From contig BSBM01000361.1 in assembly GCA_027924585.1 (NCBI GenBank), positions 65,067,501 to 65,131,500 of the forward strand: 64,000 nt of DNA. Direction: 5' to 3'. The notes under the pieces are model-generated. The model made no database searches, was not told the DNA's origin, and worked only from the letters and a program-made list of their open reading frames with translations. The translations under genes and the position numbers were made by a program. This DNA comes from Larix kaempferi (lineage: Eukaryota; Streptophyta; Pinopsida; Pinales; Pinaceae). Positions 1 through 11,258 of the stretch are shown in pieces (position 1 is the stretch's first letter; each line of letters starts with the position of its first letter).

Positions 1-183
1 ATATCTCTTCATGAAAGCCGCCTTATTAGTAGCATCGGTAGGTACAGTCACAGGATTTGTTGTTGTACTGTTCACTATATCCCATAGCTCATTCTCTTCA
101 AGTATCAACATAATTCTAGCCTTCCATGGGCTAAAATTTGTAGCCCCATCCAATTTGTCTTCTACTTTAAGCCCAGACACCAT
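1..183 (-). pseudogene. copia-type gag, N-terminal part (runs off window)
   Basis: Read on the minus strand from an ATG at 183, the frame is open to the window edge (61 codons). It starts MVSGLKVEDKLDGATNFSPW, then KARIMLILEENELWDIV. This is the typical start of a Ty1/copia gag polyprotein (DUF4219/UBN2-type: short leader, L-DG-NF-W, then a helix ending in ELWDIV). Gag forms the particle that packages retrotransposon RNA. It lies directly downstream of a primer binding site and LTR (361-1569), so it is the 5' end of a minus-strand element whose body is outside the window. No break is visible in the short part seen. Whether the element is intact cannot be judged. Confidence 0.8.
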
Positions 184-360
184 GGCTACAACCTGTACTA
201 CTCAAGCAACCTGTTCAAGAACTTTTTTCACAATCTGGAATTTTTTTTCAAAACCCTAACTTTCTTCAAATCTGAAATTTTTCTCAAAACCCCTGTTTCT
301 TCAAATCTGAAATTTTTTCCACAAACCCCTGTGTTTATGAATGTTTAAATTCTGATCTTC

Positions 361-378
361 AACCTAGCTCTAATACCA
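361..378 (-). other. primer binding site, tRNA-iMet type
   Basis: The minus strand reads TGGTATTAGAGCTAGGTT immediately after the LTR end (...CTTTCA). This matches the plant copia PBS TGGTATCAGAGC with one change. It fixes the LTR/internal border and the minus orientation of the element. The untranslated leader to the gag ATG is 184-360. Confidence 0.8.
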
Positions 379-1569
379 TGAAAGTTTTTATAACCCCAAC
401 CCAGTTTCAAGCTTAGAAGCTTCTCTGCATGGTTTAATGCCCAAACCCCAGTGTGCACATTTTTATTCACAAAAATGACTTCAACTTGAAACACATGAGA
501 TTCTTTTTAAAATTTTTACAACTCAGAAATTTAATTTTTTAGTCTATAAATTCAAACTCAGAAATTTATTACAATCATTCACATATAAAATAACACACAG
601 ATTTTTGACCAATAGGTCCAGGATAAAACCCCGAAGGGAAAACCTGACTAAGAGAGATTTTTATTTCTTCAGCAAATTACAAAAAAAAAGCAGCAATACT
701 TATCTTCAGCTTTTCATCTCGAAAAGCGTGCTAAAGACACATCATAAATTTTTGTACTTTTTTGACAGCTGTAAGGCTCACATGTGTGAACAATTAATGC
801 TACAGAATACCTCGAAAACCATGCCCATAATTCTTCCTTGATTTCTGTGCTGTACGGACCAGTCATAAATGTTGTACGGATGCCTCAGGAACTGTGCCAA
901 ACCTGTCAGAAATCCTTCCTCGATTTCTGTGCTGTATGGCCAACAATTAATGTTGTACGGCCACCTCGATTTCTGTGCCAAAACATACCTGTACGGGCTG
1001 CAATAAATGACCAACAGTCTTCCTCGAAATCTGTGCCAACTTGCTGCTGTACGGATTCTTGGAATTTGTGCCCAGCTGAACCCTCCTTGATTTCTGTGCT
1101 AGGTTTTTCCTTTTTCTCTACGTGGTTCGAATTCTCTCCAAACCCTTCTTTTCTCTCTTCTCCTCCTCTCCAAAATTTCTCTCTTGAAAAGTGAAATATG
1201 AATGAGTTTGCCTTGCCCTAGTCCCTTTTTGTTCATGGCAACTTCCTCTTTCAATCTAATGGTTCAGATTAGATTAAATGAGGGGTTTTCATTAAATGCT
1301 CAATTAAATAATTAATAAATGACATTTAGTGCACCTCATGTCATTTAATAAAGTATGAGCACCCCTTTTTAATTAATCACTCACTTGACTTTTATTTAAT
1401 GTGAACTTAGGATAAACCATGACTTCTATCTTTTAATAAAGTGACTTAAAAATTATAAAGTGCATCTCACTTTATTAATTAAACATGACTAGGGGCCACC
1501 AATTAAAGTTTCCTTGTCCACCCCAAGGCAATACTAGGTGAACAACACTTCCTAGGTAACTTTTCAACA
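379..1569 (-). repeat. copia 5' LTR (minus orientation)
   Basis: The + strand begins TGAAAGTTTTTATAACC at the PBS and ends ...TTTTCAACA at 1569. On the minus strand the LTR therefore starts TGTTGAAAAG and ends CTTTCA. Length is about 1.19 kb. 778-1100 carries many TGTACGG words and repeats of CTCGATTTCTGTGC, described separately. The 5' target-site duplicate would be GATTT at 1570; its partner is outside the window. The far border is inferred from the TG...CA ends, not from a second copy. Confidence 0.6.
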
Positions 1570-2440
1570 GATTTGAGGCAAAGAGAGGATTCATTGGAGG
1601 TTGAGATTGATTCTGAGAGAGATTGAATCCAGCTGCAGATTGTTCATTGATTCAATTGACAGAGGGGGCACATTCTTGAGAGGAGGGGGTGCACTTCACT
1701 GGAGGAGGGCGAGCTCAGGGATTGAGTTCACCAGACCGAGAGAGGGCAATCACCGAGAAGGTGATCCAGTAGCAGAAGGGCGTGAAGCTCAAGTCAGAGA
1801 GCAGGTTTTCAGAGAGGGGCGCATTCGGAGAGGGGTGCATTTCCCAGTCATCTAGCAGAGATCAAACTTGAGCATCAGAGCTCAAGTCTGTTGTTTGCTT
1901 CTGTAAACTAACATTTCAGATCAGCCCTAAGGTTGAAGTTCATAGGGACTAAGATCTGATAAACCTCTGGTGTGAGCTGGAATTTCTGAATTTGCACTAA
2001 ATGTCTTAAAAGGCAAAATCCTAACATATAGATGACTGATGATGATGAGTTGCATTTATTATATTTTTAATGCAATTCTGTATTGTGTATTCAATTTTGA
2101 GTTTGGACATGACAACTATCAATACTGATAATTGATGTTTGAAACTTTGATGTATTTGACATTTTATAGGTCGTATACATTAGTTTTCTTTTCATATTAT
2201 ATGTATGGCAGTGTGATTATTTGATGATGTTATTAGTTTAGATCTAAAACAATGAATATTTTTGTATTTTTAAAAGTTTGCTAATTTTTCTTTGAAAAAT
2301 ACAGCTTATATTTACAAACAGCAAATCAAAAGCTGGTAGGTATATCTTATATTCTTTTACATAAGACTACTAGTGCAGAAATAAAGTCCGGAAAGGCTAC
2401 TGAATCTAAAGTTCGGATAAGGTATTCTTAGCCAACAGCC
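1570..2440 (+). repeat. LTR-like purine-rich sequence, unclassified
   Basis: 1570-1860 is rich in GAGAGAGG and GGGGCGCATT words, resembling the leader-like part of the copia LTR at 9760-9950 (GGGGCGCATTTCTCC there). No protein, PBS or second copy was found. It probably belongs to another degraded LTR on the + strand. From 1900 to 2440 I see nothing definite. Confidence 0.3.
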
Positions 2441-2449
2441 GATGACCTT

Positions 2450-2935
2450 CCGCGTGTCACACCAAATGTTACAAAAGAAGACAAAGAATTAGGCTCTTGC
2501 CCAAAAACAAACTTACACCTATTCTTCTAAAGGGAAAAAGGAGCAAAAACGTGCAAGCACTGCCAAATCTTAGTGAAGGAGGAGCAAACCAGATAGCTGC
2601 AATCACTAAACAAGGCTGCTTGCCAATGAATTCTCACCTGAAGAACTGCGTATTGATCTTGAATGTGTTTCAAACAACTTTTAGCAAACTGGCATTCCCA
2701 AAAGATGTTCTTCATCGTCTTAGAGCAATGGCAAATAGGGCAGAGACCATCAGAAATCCCACTTTTTGCCATTCAGGCCTTAGAGGGGATCCCTGGGTAA
2801 ATGACAAGCCAAGCAAAGACCTTCAGCTTATAAGAAAGCCACTCAGATCAGACTCTGTAATTTGTGCACTTCTGTATCCTTTGAATCAACTGATGCCCAT
2901 CTCGCTTTGAGAACCAGTGCTAATGGAGGCAGTTG
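2450..2935 (-). pseudogene. LINE ORF2 C-terminal fragment (zf-RVT)
   Basis: The minus strand encodes SDGLCPICHCSKTMKNIFWEC followed by a Trp-rich tail, which is the zinc-binding domain at the end of plant L1-type reverse transcriptases (CPxC...ET..HIFW.C). The frame is interrupted: upstream and downstream parts lie in other frames with stops, and nothing of the RT palm survives. It is a 5'-truncated, decayed LINE. A better preserved relative is at 36345-37740. It abuts a SINE on its 5' side. Confidence 0.7.
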
Positions 2936-3084
2936 ATGGAACACAGAATAAATCAAACTTCTTGTTGGAATTTTGCTGATATTTGCCACTGTTTTCCCTG
3001 ATTTTTCTGAAATCCCGAGTTCACGACACTCTATTGATATATTTTGGATACTGATATTTTCAACATTATACCAATATATATATT

Positions 3085-3300
3085 TTTTCCAAAGAAAACC
3101 TCGTGGGGAATCCTGGGGCACTTTTCTGCATTTTGCAGATGGTACCCAATGTATACCTGTTGGTGCTCATTACGGCCTCTGACCCAGTAGGGACATTGAT
3201 TGAAGCATGCGTTAGAGGCAGCCAGCCCAGGGGATCGACCCTAAGACCTCCTGCATGAAGCTCAAAGCACTCAACCACTTGAATTAGCCCACCGGGCTGC
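3085..3300 (-). mobile_element. tRNA-derived SINE
   Basis: On the minus strand the unit starts GGCAGCCCGGTGGGCTAATT, with A-box-like GGCTAATTCAAGTGGTTGAG and B-box-like GGGTCGATCCC about 45 bp downstream. These are the two internal RNA polymerase III promoter blocks of a tRNA head. The body ends near CCCCAGGATTCCCCACGAGG and a short A tract (TTTTTT on the + strand at about 3085). The same body motif (gggcact...tacccagtg) occurs in the SINE at 5564-6221, so both belong to one family. No clear target-site duplication was found. Confidence 0.7.
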
Positions 3301-3322
3301 CATTACATGTGTGTGTGTGTGT

Positions 3323-3541
3323 GATCTATGATCTCTCTTTGAATGAATGCTGTTGGACCTATCCATATGTTGTTGGATGATCAGCTTCAGTTCTACTCTT
3401 CATTTTAAGATGCTGCTCTCATATAAGGGGATATGATCTACGATCTCTCTTTGAATGAATGCTGTTGGAGCTATCCATATCTTGTTGGATCATCAGCTTC
3501 AGTTCTACTCTTCATTTTAAGATGTTGCTCTCATATAAGGG
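3323..3541. repeat. 112-bp tandem duplication
   Basis: GATCTAYGATCTCTCTTTGA through CTCTCATATAAGGG occurs at 3323-3430 and again at 3435-3541 with only a few substitutions. It lies just upstream of the first DCL exon in an intron. No coding potential is recognised. A (GT)n run at 3307-3322 precedes it. Confidence 0.9.
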
Positions 3542-3692
3542 AGACTGCTTATCAGCACTGAACATCTTGCATTTTTGTATTGTGGCTCTAAGGCAGAATA
3601 AAATATTGATTCCTGTAAACGAAATATTCAGATTACACGTTTGTTGTTTCTTCTTCGATGGTTTATATTATTTCTGGTGTTCACTATTGCAG

Positions 3693-3827
3693 GTTCTGGT
3701 AATGACGCCAGACATACTCCTGCACAACTTGCATCACTGCTTTATGAAGATGGAGTTGATTGAGCTGTTGATATTTGATGAATGCCATCATGCTCAGAAA
3801 CGCCATCCATATGCACAAATAATGAGG
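3693..3827 (+). CDS. DCL4: Dicer-like (DCL4-type), helicase exon with DECH box
   Basis: This exon encodes 45 residues: [17 protein letters not shown], then [17 protein letters not shown], ending HPYAQIMR. It covers helicase motifs Ib and II (DExH/D, here DECH) of a plant Dicer. The LLHN.HHCF and DECHHAQ...HPYA pattern fits DCL4 better than DCL1, DCL2 or DCL3. Dicers cut long double-stranded RNA into small RNAs; DCL4 makes 21-nt siRNAs for trans-acting siRNA and antiviral silencing. The acceptor is TATTGCAG at 3685-3692 and the donor AGG|GTAACA follows 3827. Length is exactly 45 codons and the join to the next exon is in phase. The exon with the ATP-binding GKT motif is not in the upstream 3.7 kb. 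Confidence 0.85.
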
Positions 3828-3952
3828 GTAACAGTATTGTCAGCCTCTGATTACTGCTACAGTGGAGAGAATGTTAGGGAAACGTCACTATTAGTAATCT
3901 TTCTTAACAGTATTGGAATGATATATGAATTGACATCTGAATTATGGAGCAG

Positions 3953-4025
3953 GAGTTTTTCAAGAAGGACAGAGGAAAATGTCCAAGGATATTTGGTATG
4001 ACAGCATCTCCAATTATTGGAAAAG
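3953..4025 (+). CDS. DCL4: Dicer-like (DCL4-type), helicase motif III exon
   Basis: Acceptor GGAGCAG|GAGTTT and donor GGAAAAG|GTACAC give 24 codons plus one base: [20 protein letters not shown], then IIGKG. GMTASP is Dicer helicase motif III. The short intron before it is 125 bp. The exon ends in phase 1, and the remaining two bases of the Gly codon are supplied by GT at the start of the exon at 33493. That phase match, plus uninterrupted DCL4-like sequence across the join, supports splicing over the 29,467-bp intron. Confidence 0.85.
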
Positions 4026-5547
4026 GTACACATTGATATTATGAAGTCCATTTTTGTTTTGTTCTTTGCAATTAGTAAGTTGAAAGAATTCCCTTTTCGT
4101 TTTCTTTCACGGTGGATTTTCTTCTTTGTATTGACTTTGTCATTATTAATATTAATAACCCTTTACATATGTTTAAACTTTAAAGTACTTCTTTGGAAGC
4201 AAAGTTAAATTGTCAGCTACTTTTATGCTGTACTTGAGACATGATCATCCAAATTTCTGCAGACATTAAATTAGAAGCATTTTTTAACCCTTCTTTCCCT
4301 CTGATCAGATCTGAATTCTTTTCCCATTGTTAGTCACCTCTTATTCATCCCTGTGCTTTCCTGTGGCCATAATACATATTAACTATATCTTTTGCATCTT
4401 TGACAGATTGATATGGCCCTGGCAGCAGTTAGTTCTTCCAAGCCTGAAGTGAACTCACTTTTGTGTTTGCTGCATCTGAACTAGAACATATCAGAATATT
4501 ATATCTCATCGAGATATATTTTGTAATCCCATACATAGATTATACTGAAACATAAAATTTCAGTACTTGTTTTCATTAGTCCCTATCATTTCTGTGAACA
4601 CACAAGTACTCTGTTGTAATATAATGGTGCTTCCAGCTGCATGTTTAGGATGCTCCTACCCTCAGTTCCAAAGTTTTAGTAAAACCATATGGCATACTGG
4701 AGATTGATCTTGTTTCCAATTTTATGTGATACAATATATAGATGTTAGATTGTGCTCATGTACTATGATTCTGATATTGTATGCTACACAGTACTTGCAT
4801 GTTTGTGGTCATGTATGTAGTTTATATTATGAGGGAGTAGGATGGAGTACTAGCGAAAACTTGTTTGGAGAATCTTGTTCCTTTTTTCAGACATTCGTTA
4901 CTCCAATGATACTCCATGGGTGTAAGCTATTGGGCCAGGCATTACAAAAAACTAATGGAGTTTAATTGAAAGAGGGCAGAAACACATGGTGACATCATTC
5001 TGTGCACAAAAACGTCCACTTGATATGAAATCCTGTAGGTGGAAACAGGCTATACCCACTTGAGCTGGAAGCAACGAGGAGAATGATCTAAGCTACTAGC
5101 ATATGGATAGTGATATGGATCTGCCAGAGTTTTGAAAACCATGATCAGGCTACAGCTGGGAAACTACAGGAATTAAAAAATCTAGACAAATTTTATTTGT
5201 AAATTGAAGACATAGAAAATTCAAATTTAAGAAGCAAAACCAATGCTGAATGACAACATTAAAGCCATAAGTTATAACTGAAAGTGCATCCAAGTGTTTT
5301 AAGTTTTAACAGTGGCATCAGAGCAACTACCATCAAATCCTGGTGAGATCAAAGAATCTTGTTGAGACATAGCCCGACACAAAGTTCTGAACACATTCTG
5401 CAGATAGAAAATGTCAAAGAATTAAACGAGCTTATGAAGGGCATATTATGGCTATTGTGAATTTAGGAGGGCTTTAGGCAAGTTATTAGTTATAACCTGA
5501 TTTTAGATTAAAGAGGCCAAATAAATTATTTTTAAGTTTAGAAGCTT
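4026..5547. other. start of the giant DCL intron, no feature seen
   Basis: AT-rich intron sequence after the GTACAC donor. I found no gene, RNA, LTR ends or inverted repeats here. A short 79-codon frame at 4726-4965 has no recognisable similarity and is taken as chance. Confidence 0.5.
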
Positions 5548-5563
5548 TAAAATGATTGCATTA

Positions 5564-6221
5564 ATTTTTTTCCTTGGAGTATAATTCCTGGGGAAACTCC
5601 TGGGCACTTCCCCTCATTTCGAGGATGTTACCCAGTGTAAAGCCAGCAGCGCCTAAGTTCCAAGCACCTCGCCCTGAGGGAATCGAAGAGAGTCGAACCC
5701 GTGACCTCCCCTACATTGGGGGAGAGATCTCACATCTGGCTCATGACCTATGCTGCGTGGGAGCGCCCCCCCACCCCCTCGCTCCCGCTCCCGAAGCTCG
5801 CTCCGAAAACGCTCCCAGTTTTGGGAGCACACTCCCAAATCGCTCCCGAGGCGCTCCCTACCTCTCCTATACTACGTTAATCATTTGATGACAATGTTAT
5901 GGTACCTCTCTTCATTGCCAAGCTCATATAAAAGTAGTTATGGTTGATCATTTGATGATAATGTTATAAGTTATAACTAATAGATGATTGATGTTATATG
6001 GTTTAATCCATGTTTTCTATATCTAATTCAACACCCTACATGTTTTCTAGATATAAATCCATCAAAATATATCAAAATATATACTATATAAAAAACGCTC
6101 CCGGAACGCTCCCAAAACGGGAGCTTTTGAAAATTTCGCTTTTCGCTCCGCTCCCACTCCCCGCTCCCCCTTCTTGCTCCCAACAGCATAGCTCATGACC
6201 ACTTGAGCTAACCCTCAGAGC
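5564..6221 (-). mobile_element. tRNA-derived SINE, split by a hAT MITE
   Basis: The minus strand starts GCTCTGAGGGTTAGCTCAAG (A box), with B box GTCACGGGTTCGACTC, then the family body ending at a T-run (A tail) near 5564. It is flanked by perfect 16-bp direct repeats TAAAATGATTGCATTA at 5548-5563 and 6222-6237, the expected LINE-mediated target-site duplication. Removing the inserted 444-bp element (5748-6191) and its 8-bp duplicate leaves about 206 bp, a normal SINE length. The insertion lies between the A and B boxes, so the internal promoter is broken. Confidence 0.9.
5748..6191. mobile_element. hAT-type MITE, GGGAGCG family member
   Basis: 444 bp with ends CTATGCTGCG... and ...CAACAGCATAG (8-bp terminal inverted repeat CTATGCTG) and a perfect 8-bp target-site duplication CTCATGAC at 5740-5747 and 6192-6199. 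An 8-bp duplication is diagnostic of hAT transposons. Both subterminal regions are packed with GGGAGCG/CGCTCCC words in both orientations, the sort of array that binds a hAT transposase. The middle is AT-rich with no transposase, so it is non-autonomous. It is the shortest of three related elements here. Confidence 0.9.
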
Positions 6222-6237
6222 TAAAATGATTGCATTA

Positions 6238-9200
6238 TTTATTAAAGGCAATAGTATATTTGTTGTGTTTAATTATAATATATTCAATGGATCTGAGTGT
6301 CGATGGCATCTTGGAGAAAACAAATAAAGGAAGAAATATGACAGTCTTGAGACAGGTAAGGATCCAGATGACATTTCTGGCAAAAGTATCGAGATAGCCC
6401 CACATATTAAGCAAAGATAATTTACTCAATATACCAACATCAATCATTAACCCAGCACTGATAGAACTTCCATAGAAGCGACATATTAATATTTTCAAAA
6501 GGACATTCAGTATACAAACTATAGACATCTGGCAATGATGGTGGCAAATGAATATTGTCTAGTGCAAATGTTAATATTTCGAATGCTTTCATTAGCATCA
6601 TCGGGATAAAATAAACAATCAACAATGCCTTTTCATGAGAACAACATCATTATTTATTTCTTTAGCACCAACATATATATTCCTCTGGTGGCATCAGACC
6701 CACATTTATTTAGCAGCAGATAAACAGGAATAAGCAGACAACATACCTTCTAAATTTGTTGCAGGCTTGACTATGATAGATAACGAATGCAATAAAGGTC
6801 ATAATTATTTGTAACCTTCTTTTTTCTTTGGATCCACATGCTGGGAATTTTTAGCAGCATGGATATACATCTCCATCAGTAGATCCCAGATGGATTCCAC
6901 TGTAGAGGTTCTGTATCGATTCTGGGGATCCACATTTCAAGCATACCCGACAAGCAGATCTGGTAATATAGAGAACAATCTTTTATATAGATAGTGGCAG
7001 ACATGGACAACAATAGGTTACCACATGTTACAGCACAAACTAGCATGTGTAATAAAAGCCCCAAAGAACGATGCTAGCCTATGGGCAACTTAGAGGGGTT
7101 ACTCACTTTCACCCCAATAACTCCCTCTCTACACTTTAGGTTGGCTCTTCTCCAACACAGGGGGGGATTCCATAGGATAGGATTGCTAAGGTTATGCCGA
7201 TGAAGGACAAAGTGATGTGAAGAGATAGCTTAGCAAAACAGTTTTGTCTTTGTAGTATAGAAAATAAAAAGGATGATGGAAGGACAAAGAGACTAGTGCC
7301 AATCCAACAAAGGAAAATTGAGTCAAGGGGCTAGTCCAAGAGGGTGAGTTCATGAATGGTTAGGACAACAAGGACTGCATACACATGCCACAATGAAACC
7401 CTAACATGCTGGAAAATGATTGCAGAAATAGATTAGAAGGGCCCAAGTGGTGCCATATCAAAAGATTGTTAATTAGGGCGTGTGTAATGCAATAAAGTAT
7501 TATTAGCAACAAACCTAGAAAAGATGATAGAAGCAAGTTAATACATTCATGCATAAGACATCAAAGGAGAATAAAGGAAATACTTCTCTCATAAAACCCT
7601 TCCAAGAGGTAAATATACCCTTAACGTATGGCAATAATCAAACAAGTTCTAGCAACTCTACATACCATTAACCACATTGAGAAATAGGAACATAAGCCAC
7701 ACTTGATAGGAGAAGAAACCCTTACACTTCAATTTGCATGAAGAAAGATATATCCATTAAGCTCCAAGAGAGAGAACTCCCAAAATCCAACCATGAAAAA
7801 TGAAGGAGAGAGCAATTCCTCTACAATAAAATATGGATAAAATCCTAGATCTAGCCTAGGGTGGAGTAAACAAATGCAAAATACTACACTACTCCAATAA
7901 ATACAATATAATATGGTGGTCAAAGCTACATGTGTACAATCTCCAAACAAGAAAAGGCCCAAGAAGGAGGGCGCCTGCATCAAATCTGGAAATATAGCAA
8001 GAAGAAGTCCAACGACCTAGCTTCCAAAGGCTCTCCAAGGGGTAGTGCTCCAAGAAAATGATCCAACAAGCAATTGATGAACCCTAGATCTAGGGTTTGG
8101 CACCCTAGATCTACTCAAAAGGTGAAGCGACCTCCATCAAACCTTTGAAGAATGTGCCACGAGACCTCCATCATGGAATGCTAGCTCAAAAGATTGCAGA
8201 AGATGATGTGTAAAACCTCTCCAAGATGAATGCTTCAATAGAACAAGGCGCCCAAATGTGGATGCTTCATCATAAATGCTCTCCAAGATGAACACTCTAA
8301 TAGACAAGGGATAGATGAGTATGAAAGAAAACTCCAAGGAGTGGGCGTCCCTCAAAATAAGGCATATATGGATGAGTGATCAACCTCCAAAGTAGGACGC
8401 CACCTACCTTTTGACCTTATCAAGGGTCAAACTACTCAATGGTGTCCAAAGATCAACCAAAACCTAACCTCGATGTGCCAATTCATCAATCCATGTGAAG
8501 AAGATAGATCCATGAACCAAGGAGAACATCAATCAATAAATGAGGCATCCACAACAACACACCAAACCATGAGGAAGGGTATGTTCCCTTCTACAAGTCA
8601 ATAATATGCTTCTAGACGTGCCAAGAAGTAGAAACAAGGGGATTGTTCAACAAATAATGATATCTAATGAACCCAAGATGCCATCCAAGTGATAAAAACC
8701 AAGAGTGCTCCAAGGAATACAAGTCATAAGCCATCCATGAGTGCAAAGGACACCCCAAAAGCTAGAACGCTCCACCCAAATGAGTGTCCATGCCATCAAA
8801 CAAGCGCTAGGAGGAGGGTGCTCTATGGAAAGCCCATCCTTATCATTAGATCATGCCAAATCACTTCCAAAAGGCTAGGTTGCTCTCATGGAGGAGCCAC
8901 CAAATACCATCAAATCATGCACGTAAGCCTAGCCCTCCACCATAAAAAATCATTCATGCCGTGAAGATGCTATATCAACGCAAAAATGCTAGAACTCTTT
9001 AGCAATGGAACATGATCAAGTGACACGAGAGTGAAATGTACCATCCTCATCAATACTCATCCATATGAGGGGCATATCAATATCAATCACATCCCATAGC
9101 TATTAGCCGAAATGAAGATCCATCAACCATCCATATGCTAGAAAATGAAGCAAAGTTCTATCATCAAGAGCCCAAAGCATGAATTATCACTATCAACTTG

Positions 9201-9344
9201 TAACCCCCTGCTGGAAGTGTGATAAATCACATGTGGACACCCATGACAAAATGGGGGGGGGGGTAATACCACACAAATCAACAAGGAAATGATGCAGAGA
9301 AGGAGAAATGCATGGGCGCTTTAGTGAAAAGATATTAGAATCCT
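6238..9344. other. intron sequence, degraded unclassified repeat
   Basis: 6238-7100 shows nothing identifiable. 7100-9250 is a C/A-rich stretch with many recurring words (CTCCAAG, CCATCAA, CCCTAGATC) and no long open frame with known similarity. It looks like an old LTR or internal spacer of a retrotransposon, but no ends, PBS or coding domain were found. A run of G at about 9253-9264 lies near its right end. Confidence 0.4.
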
Positions 9345-9349
9345 AGGAT

Positions 9350-10080
9350 TGTTAGCATTTGATAGCTCGGTGGCACTCCTGCATCAGGTGCCTAGGTGCT
9401 GGGGTCCATAACTATGGAGTCTCATTAATATTCTTAAAGTGACTTTATTAATAAGCTTTTATTAAAGTACCTTTTTGATGTGACTTTATGATTTTAAAGT
9501 GAGTTGCACTTTATTATGTTTTTAAAGTGACTTTAAGTCATAAAGTGTACTTTTTAAATATTTAGGGTTATGTGACTTTTCAAAAGAAAATTTGTTATAT
9601 AGTTCACTTAGGAGTTTGAAGTGAATGAGAGATTAGATCCTAGCCATAGATCTCTTGGCCATGATCTAATCTCATCCATTGAATTTGAAGAGTCATGAGA
9701 TTTACCCTAATAGGGTAAATAAAATGATGAATGAGACTTCATTTTAAGAACATTCCAAGAGATATTGGGAGAGGCACGCATTCCAAGAGAGAGCAGCTAT
9801 TGGAGTGGCACGAGTTTCAAGAGGAGTGACAGGGTTGAGCTGAGATAAAAGAGGTGTGAGAAAGCTGAGTAGAGGAGGGGCGCATTTCTCCAAGCAGGAG
9901 AGGCTCGAACTTCCAGAAATCTTCAGTTTAGGGCTGCAAATCTGAAGGGCTCATTTCTCAGAGCTAGAGGCACGATTTCCAAGACTGTTTCCAGCAGAAA
10001 GAGGTGCAGTACTGCAGAAGTAACTGAGGCTGTACAACACAGGTTTCGAGACAGCCAAGTGGGCTCTAATTTCGAGGTGA
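9350..10080 (+). repeat. left (5') LTR of the copia element, truncated
   Basis: 731 bp matching 11253-11971 of the right LTR, starting TGTTAGC. It has repeated AAAGTGACTTTA words and a purine-rich leader. The match ends abruptly after CTAATTTCGAGGTGA, where the left copy becomes gag and the right copy continues as LTR. The left flank is AGGAT; no exact partner was found to the right (AGGAA at 12030 or AGGAT at 12572 were considered). Confidence 0.85.
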
Positions 10081-10574
10081 CCCGCATGTCACAAGTTCAT
10101 GATGAGTTGGGAGTTGTTGGTGAGAAAGTGGAGGATGCAGAGTTGGTGAGAGTAGCCTTGAATGGATTCTCACAACCATGGCATGATTTTGTATGTGCAG
10201 TTATAGCCAGAGAGCATATGCTTTCATGGGCTAGACTTTGGGATGACTTCACTCAGGAGGAGCTGAGATTTAGCTCCACTTCCACAGGTCAGCAGAAAGA
10301 AGTTGATGAAGAGAATGTGGCTCTTACAGCAAAAGGCAGGAAGAAGAAAGGTGGCTCAAGTAGTGGAGCCAAGGTTGAGAAAGATATGAGCAAAGTGAGA
10401 TGCTTTGCTTGTCAGAGTTTTGGACACTATGTTGGGCAGTGTCCCAACAAGAAAAAGAATAAGAAGAAAGTAGAACTTGAGGCGGCCTCTCCAGCGGAGG
10501 AGGCAGAGTTTGCGAAGAAATTCGAGAGGGAATTTTCGCTCGTCTCAATCATTTTAGACAGTAGTGTAGCATAG
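10081..10574 (+). pseudogene. copia gag fragment with zinc knuckle
   Basis: The frame begins inside gag (TRMSQVHDELGVVGEKVED), continues with ELVRVALNGF..PWHDFV and REHMLSWARLWDDFTQEELR (the UBN2 capsid-like domain), then a basic linker and the nucleocapsid zinc knuckle CFACQSFGHYVGQC (C-x2-C-x4-H-x4-C). It ends at a TAG after SSVA. The first part of gag is missing because the 5' LTR joins it directly. An ATG at 10059 belongs to LTR sequence and gives an LTR-gag fusion frame, not the natural start. Gag binds element RNA and forms the particle. Confidence 0.85.
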
Positions 10575-11258
10575 AGTTTGGATACTGGAGTATGGTATAT
10601 AGATAGTGGAGCAGCACGCCATATGACGGGGATACGAGCAGTGTTCTGAGAATTGACAGATATTGACAGAGTTATACTGACTGAGGATGGGTATGTCGAC
10701 ACACATGCAGTAGAAGGAGTTGGAAAAGTCCTATTCCAACTCGAGTCTGGTGGTTATCTAGAGGTTGGCGATGTGTTGTTTGTTCCAGAGATGAAGAGGA
10801 ACTTGTTCTCAGTTTCAGCTTTGGAGGATGACGGATATGCGATTCTTCATGTGAGAGGGCGTGTTTATATATATTTGGTGAGTGGGGGCTTGGGTGCAGC
10901 GAGTCTGCTTGGCATCCGTGATGGCAGGGTATACCGAGTATTGGGGCATCCTGTGGATGGTGAGCCTGGTGAGAGATCAGACTCAGTGGCAGCAGCGGTG
11001 GCTGTCAGTGTGGAGGACTCATCCAACTCTGTGAGGAAACCGAGTTGGTACGATATGGTTCTTCAGGAGGAGCAGGAGAGTGAGCAGAGTTCTCAGTTTA
11101 GAGTTGTCAGACGGAGACCTTCAACAGTTGATCCAATGCAGGTATCTAAGGGGCATTTGGATTTAGAGGGAGCTTCAGCTATTGGAGGGAGAGGACTGGA
11201 GAGAGATCCAGGTGGAGTTGATGATAGTAGTACCTCCCTCGCTAAGAGGGAGTGTTAG
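10575..11258 (+). pseudogene. copia protease / pre-integrase remnant
   Basis: WYIDSGAARHMTG is the aspartic protease active site (D-S-G) of copia pol. It is followed after a stop by LTEDGYV...VLFVPEMKRNLFSVSAL, the conserved end of the protease domain, and then a degenerate gag-pre-integrase stretch (GIRDGRVYRV). After about 10970 the sequence is a linker (SVRKPSWYDMVLQEEQE) resembling the region just before RT, then the last codons before the polypurine tract. The integrase core (HHCC, DDE) and RT (YVDD) are deleted. The ATG at 10653 only opens a downstream part of the frame. Confidence 0.75.
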
